Source: Nitrospira sp.
Lineage (GTDB): Bacteria > Nitrospirota > Nitrospiria > Nitrospirales > Nitrospiraceae
Length of the DNA stretch: 8,473 bases
Reading direction: 5' to 3'
Assembly (NCBI GenBank): GCA_015904045.1
Contig: JABMDG010000092.1
Coordinates: 3,561-12,033, forward strand
Made by a program: the position numbers and the translations under genes
Notes under the pieces: model-generated
What the model was told of the DNA's origin: nothing
Database searches by the model: none
Seen by the model: only the letters and a program-made list of their open reading frames with translations
Shown here: piece by piece, positions 6,228-8,473 of the stretch
Position numbering within the stretch: the stretch's first letter is position 1
How the letters are laid out: every line of letters begins with the position of its first letter

Positions 6228-6548
6228 TTACGAGCTGAAGGAACTCCCGCAGCCGCAAGTCGTTTTGGCTTGGGGATTCTTGATGGAGAACCCCGATCCC
6301 TGCACACTGTCCACGTAGTCGACTTCCGAGCCTTGCAGCAACGGGGCGCTCTGAGAATCCATGATGACCTTCACGTTGCCGAATTCAACGACCGTGTCGT
6401 CCTCGGACATTTTCGATTCGAACGCCATGCCGTATTGATAGCCATGGCAGCCACCACCTCGGACATACACCCGCAATCCGACCACATCCTGCTCTTCCGC
6501 CATCAGTTCCTTGATTTTCTGTTCTGCCACCGCTGTAATCGTAACCAT
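6228..6548 (-). CDS. erpA: A-type iron-sulfur carrier, ErpA/IscA family
   Basis: A 106-residue HesB/IscA-family protein that carries and inserts Fe-S clusters into apo-enzymes. The three conserved cysteines are Cys34 (GGGCHGYQYGM), Cys98 and Cys100 (TTCGCGSSF), with the 64-residue spacing of E. coli ErpA. The YQYGM segment resembles ErpA (FQYGF) more than IscA. I chose ATG 6548 because AGGAGG (6555-6560) lies six bases upstream; the frame is open to 6584 but those 12 residues are not family-like. It follows the ferredoxin gene by 65 bases, a gap that may hold its own promoter (6600-6627). Beside ferredoxin and nuoF it probably supplies clusters for these electron carriers (inference). No IscS, IscU or SUF gene is in the window. 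It could equally be named iscA. Confidence 0.93.
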   Translation of the reverse strand: MVTITAVAEQKIKELMAEEQDVVGLRVYVRGGGCHGYQYGMAFESKMSEDDTVVEFGNVKVIMDSQSAPLLQGSEVDYVDSVQGSGFSIKNPQAKTTCGCGSSFSS

Positions 6549-6599
6549 TGTCGTCCTCCTGTTGTATCCAGATCCGCAACCCACGTTCTGGAATGGCTT

Positions 6600-6627
6600 A
6601 GTGTAACACCTCTTTAGCGAATATCAA
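6600..6627 (-). promoter_or_regulatory. erpA: Candidate promoter of erpA-like gene, inside ferredoxin 3' end
   Basis: On the minus strand TTGATA (6622-6627), 16 bases and TACACT (6600-6605) with an upstream TG (extended -10). The -35 box overlaps the last codons of the ferredoxin gene. It would give a leader of about 45 bases and allow the carrier gene to be expressed apart from nuoF-ferredoxin. Confidence 0.35.
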
Positions 6628-6961
6628 CTCCCTGGGTTTCCGCCGTTTCGGGCCTCGGGGTCTCCCATTTGCTTCCCGGTACACGCACGATGACATCCCC
6701 CAGCACGCGTGCCTGGCAGGCCAACCGATGCTTGGGCTCGCTCAAGGCTTCCCGATCGAGGAGGTCCTGCTCGTCAAAATCGATCTCCGAGAGCTGATCC
6801 AGGCCGGCCTGGACTTCTACTCGGCAGGTGGTGCAGGACGCATTGCCCCCACAGTCGTGATTCAGAGGAAGCCCAAGCGCTTTGGCCGCCTCCAGCAATG
6901 ACATATTCATGTCCACGTCTCCGCTTGTTTCCCCGTAATGCAGAAAGGTCACCCGCGGCAT
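6614..6961 (-). CDS. [2Fe-2S] ferredoxin, ISC/adrenodoxin type
   Basis: A 115-residue ferredoxin with four cluster cysteines: Cys37, Cys43, Cys46 and Cys82, in the pattern C-x5-C-x2-C-x35-C, the same spacing as E. coli ISC ferredoxin (Fdx). The motif reads HDCGGNASCTTC. Residues 58-72 are rich in Asp and Glu (SEIDFDEQDLLDREA), the acidic helix that docks partners in this family. The start is ATG 6961 with AAGGAG (6968-6973) six bases upstream; the open frame to 7042 runs into nuoF and is not family-like. The ribosome binding site overlaps the nuoF stop (TAAGGAG) with a 10-base gap, so the two genes should be co-translated. A C-terminal tail of about 20 residues rich in Glu, Thr and Pro follows the fold. 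It either serves Fe-S assembly with the next gene or takes electrons from NuoF; context allows both. Confidence 0.94.
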   Translation of the reverse strand: MPRVTFLHYGETSGDVDMNMSLLEAAKALGLPLNHDCGGNASCTTCRVEVQAGLDQLSEIDFDEQDLLDREALSEPKHRLACQARVLGDVIVRVPGSKWETPRPETAETQGVDIR

Positions 6962-6971
6962 CGTCCTCTCC

Positions 6972-8276
6972 TTAACACTGGACTCCTGCACTGGCCGGCG
7001 CAGATGTATAGGGACAGCGCTGCAAGCGAATATGGTCCTCATACTCGTGGCGGAACAGCTTCAGACTGCTCTGCACCAGGACCGACGCGCCCGTCACCAG
7101 GGTGCAATAGCCTGTGCCTTTAACGAATCCACAGAGTTGGAGCAGACTATCGAGATCTTTTTGCGTTCCCTGGCCTTCTTCGATCTTGGTCATCAGCGCC
7201 GCCAGATTGATCGTGCCCATCCGGCAGGGAGGACATTGACCGCAGCTTTCGTTCTTGAAAAAATTCGAGAAGTGCAACGTCTTCGCCACCATGCAGGTCG
7301 CATCGTCCACGACGATGACGCCGGCCGAGCCCAACCCTGTTCCGGCCTTCTTCAATGAATCAAAGTCCATCGGTAGATCGAGCTGGTCGGCTGTGACCAT
7401 CGAAAAGGCCGGACCGCCTGGGAACACCGCTTTAATCTTCCGGCCTCCGGGCACTCCGCCTCCGCATTGCTCGATCAAATTCCGAATGGTCACGCCCATG
7501 GGCATTTCATAGACACCGGGCCGGTTGACCGCCCCGCTCAACGAAAACATCATCGTGCCGGGACACTTTTCCGTTCCCGTTTGCGTGAACCAGGCCGCCC
7601 CCTTGTGGAGGATGCGCGGAATATTGCACAGCGTCTCGACATTATTCACCAATGTCGGCTTGCCATAGAGGCCGAAGTCCGTCGGATAAAACGGCGGTTT
7701 CTGCCGTGGCATGGCCGGCCGGCCTTGCATCGATTCCAGCATGGCGGTTTCTTCACCGGCGACATAACTGCCGTGGCCTTCGAAGACTTGCAACTCGATG
7801 TCGAACCCGCTGCCCAGCACGTTCTTCCCGAGCAAGCCTCGCTCCCGCGCCTGCGCAATCGCCTTTTTCAGATTCTCCCGCTCTTCATGGTATTCATGGT
7901 TGACGTAGATGAACGACGCCTTGGCTTGGACCGTATGGGACGCAATCAGGCAGCCTTCGATCAATTGATGCGGCAAGGTCTTCAGCAAGTGCCGGTCTTT
8001 GAACGTCCCCGGTTCGTGTTCGCCCGCATTGCACACAAAATAGCGTTCTGGCACACGGTGGTTGAGCACCTTGTCCCATTTGATCCCGGTCGGAAATCCC
8101 GCTCCGCCGCGACCACGAAGTCCTGATTTCTTCAATTCCTCGACGACCTGGGAGGCTTTCCACTCCTTCACACACCGTGTCCAGGCTTCATACCCCCCAA
8201 CCTTGAGGTAGCCATCGATCTCCCAAGGGGCACCCTCAAGTTGCTGGACAAGTCGTGGTTCGGCAACAGTCGGCAT
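6972..8276 (-). CDS. nuoF: NADH-quinone oxidoreductase subunit F (NuoF family flavoprotein)
   Basis: A 434-residue NuoF/51-kDa subunit, which oxidises NADH at FMN and passes electrons to a [4Fe-4S] cluster. FMN motif GLRGRGGAGFPTGIKW spans 52-67. The NADH-site segment NAGEHEPGTFKDR spans 83-95. GEETAMLESMQGRP (174-187) and PTLVNNVETL (207-216) are family landmarks. The SLBB region is about 240-300, and cluster ligands are Cys345, Cys348, Cys351 (ESCGQCPPCR) and Cys391. Position 85 is Gly where most NuoF proteins have Asp (ADExEPG). Start: ATG 8276. The frame is open to 8345, but the promoter lies there and the added residues are not NuoF-like; the SD (GAGACGG) is weak. NuoE and NuoG are not visible; the window ends soon after. 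Alternative roles are the diaphorase subunit of a hydrogenase or formate dehydrogenase, but ESCGQC with AGEHEPG fits NuoF best. Confidence 0.94.
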   Translation of the reverse strand: MPTVAEPRLVQQLEGAPWEIDGYLKVGGYEAWTRCVKEWKASQVVEELKKSGLRGRGGAGFPTGIKWDKVLNHRVPERYFVCNAGEHEPGTFKDRHLLKTLPHQLIEGCLIASHTVQAKASFIYVNHEYHEERENLKKAIAQARERGLLGKNVLGSGFDIELQVFEGHGSYVAGEETAMLESMQGRPAMPRQKPPFYPTDFGLYGKPTLVNNVETLCNIPRILHKGAAWFTQTGTEKCPGTMMFSLSGAVNRPGVYEMPMGVTIRNLIEQCGGGVPGGRKIKAVFPGGPAFSMVTADQLDLPMDFDSLKKAGTGLGSAGVIVVDDATCMVAKTLHFSNFFKNESCGQCPPCRMGTINLAALMTKIEEGQGTQKDLDSLLQLCGFVKGTGYCTLVTGASVLVQSSLKLFRHEYEDHIRLQRCPYTSAPASAGVQC

Positions 8277-8278
8277 AG

Positions 8279-8335
8279 TCCGTCTCGCGTGAACACAGCA
8301 AATTGTGAAGGTTGTACTATACGGCTCCGTCTCGC
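8279..8335. repeat. 10-bp direct repeat in nuoF leader and promoter
   Basis: TCCGTCTCGC occurs at 8279-8288 and 8326-8335 (GCGAGACGGA on the coding strand). One copy sits in the spacer of the nuoF promoter, the other covers its Shine-Dalgarno region just before the ATG. Start-to-start distance is 47 bases. Confidence 0.5.
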
Positions 8336-8345
8336 TGTCCGTCAA
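8316..8345 (-). promoter_or_regulatory. nuoF: Sigma70-like promoter of the nuoF gene cluster
   Basis: On the minus strand TTGACG (8340-8345), an 18-base spacer and TATAGT (8316-8321). Each box has one mismatch to consensus. Transcription would start near 8309, giving a leader of about 33 bases before ATG 8276. This supports that start over the upstream in-frame start at 8345, which lies inside the -35 box. Confidence 0.5.
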
Positions 8346-8348
8346 GGC

Positions 8349-8383
8349 AACTGCTTGGGAATGGGCCTGAATCTCAAGCAGTT
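8349..8383. promoter_or_regulatory. Inverted repeat next to the nuoF -35 box
   Basis: AACTGCTTGGGA (8349-8360) pairs with TCTCAAGCAGTT (8372-8383), 11 of 12 positions, around an 11-base loop. It lies four bases from the -35 box. Neither strand has a U tract after it, so a protein-binding dyad or a weak terminator of an upstream gene is possible. Confidence 0.45.
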
Positions 8384-8386
8384 AGG

Positions 8387-8400
8387 GCTAGGGACCTAGC
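8387..8400. promoter_or_regulatory. Second dyad upstream of nuoF
   Basis: GCTAGG (8387-8392), GA, CCTAGC (8395-8400) is a perfect 6-bp inverted repeat with a two-base centre, four bases from the larger inverted repeat. It resembles an operator half-site arrangement; no specific regulator is recognised. Confidence 0.35.
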
Positions 8401-8473
8401 GGAGATGGGTAGAATGGGTAGAGTGGGACGGGCGGTCAGCGGATACCACGAGACCTCCGCCGGTGGGATCATC
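8396..8473 (-). CDS. Possible C-terminal tail of an upstream gene (very uncertain)
   Basis: From the right edge one minus-strand frame is open for 25 codons and stops with TAG at 8396-8398; the last residues read SADRPSHSTHSTHLR. A nuoE-like gene upstream of nuoF would be expected to end about here, but nothing in these residues identifies it. A second frame is also open to a later stop, so coding status is a guess. Otherwise 8277-8473 (197 bases) holds the nuoF promoter, two dyads and two short repeats. Confidence 0.2.
   Translation of the reverse strand, partial: DDPTGGGLVVSADRPSHSTHSTHLR
8405..8431. repeat. 9-bp tandem repeat
   Basis: ATGGGTAGA occurs twice in tandem (8405-8413 and 8414-8422), followed by a degenerate third unit GTGGGACGG. 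On the minus strand it would encode the repeated Ser-Thr-His if the upstream open frame is coding. Confidence 0.5.

Noticed and set aside
7467..8126. Long plus-strand open frame opposite nuoF
   Set aside because: The minus strand carries a complete NuoF with all motifs; this frame is a GC-driven shadow. The same holds for open frames opposite rarA (1883-2392, 2361-2897).
8277..8345. NuoF start at 8345
   Set aside because: The region contains a promoter and the residues are not NuoF-like; ATG 8276 gives the normal N-terminus.
1..8473. CRISPR array, tRNA, rRNA, integrase or phage genes
   Set aside because: No regularly spaced repeats, no tRNA-like cloverleaf and no such protein motifs were seen on either strand.

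Overview
The window is about 8.5 kb of dense, moderately GC-rich bacterial chromosome. Gene content (RarA, an ErpA-type carrier, a stand-alone NuoF with an adjacent ISC-type ferredoxin, FolE plus a pterin synthase, a PilZ protein) and strong AGGAGG ribosome binding sites suggest a Gram-negative autotroph. Nitrospira (Nitrospirota) is my best guess. That is inference from gene character, not a database match. I see no rRNA, tRNA, CRISPR array, transposase or phage gene, and no gene-free stretch longer than about 200 bases.

Layout from left to right. Bases 1-1138 (+) hold the C-terminal part of an ABC-F ATPase whose start lies outside the window. It meets a small PilZ-domain gene (1135-1527, -) tail to tail, sharing a CTAG. 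Next is rarA (1583-2878, -), divergent from an alpha/beta hydrolase (2992-3798, +). Bases 2939-5431 contain a two-copy repeat: hydrolase 1 plus a 5'-truncated folE (3819-4178, -), then hydrolase 2 (4248-5054, +) plus an intact folE (5072-5716, -). The hydrolases have exactly equal length, about 74% identity and full catalytic triads. The folE remnant starts at the zinc-binding CEHH motif.

The right half is a minus-strand gene cluster read as nuoF (8276-6972), [2Fe-2S] ferredoxin (6961-6614), erpA-like carrier (6548-6228), 6-pyruvoyl-tetrahydropterin synthase-like gene (6137-5709) and folE (5716-5072). Spacings are 10, 65 and 90 bases and then an 8-base overlap. The first three genes concern NADH oxidation, electron transfer and Fe-S assembly. 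The last two are consecutive enzymes of a pterin pathway (GTP to dihydroneopterin triphosphate to 6-pyruvoyl-tetrahydropterin). The synthase carries the C-x5-HGH motif of tetrahydrobiopterin-type enzymes rather than the C-x3-HGH of QueD, which argues for a biopterin-like product. A 9-bp hairpin lies between the Fe-S and pterin parts and could uncouple their expression.

The most interesting signal is the hydrolase/folE repeat. The broken folE differs from the intact one at roughly 60 bases but only 8 of 119 residues, so it evolved under protein-level selection for most of the time since the copies split. A simple old tandem duplication with immediate loss of function does not explain that. Late truncation, import of a related species' allele, or an assembly join of two strains would.
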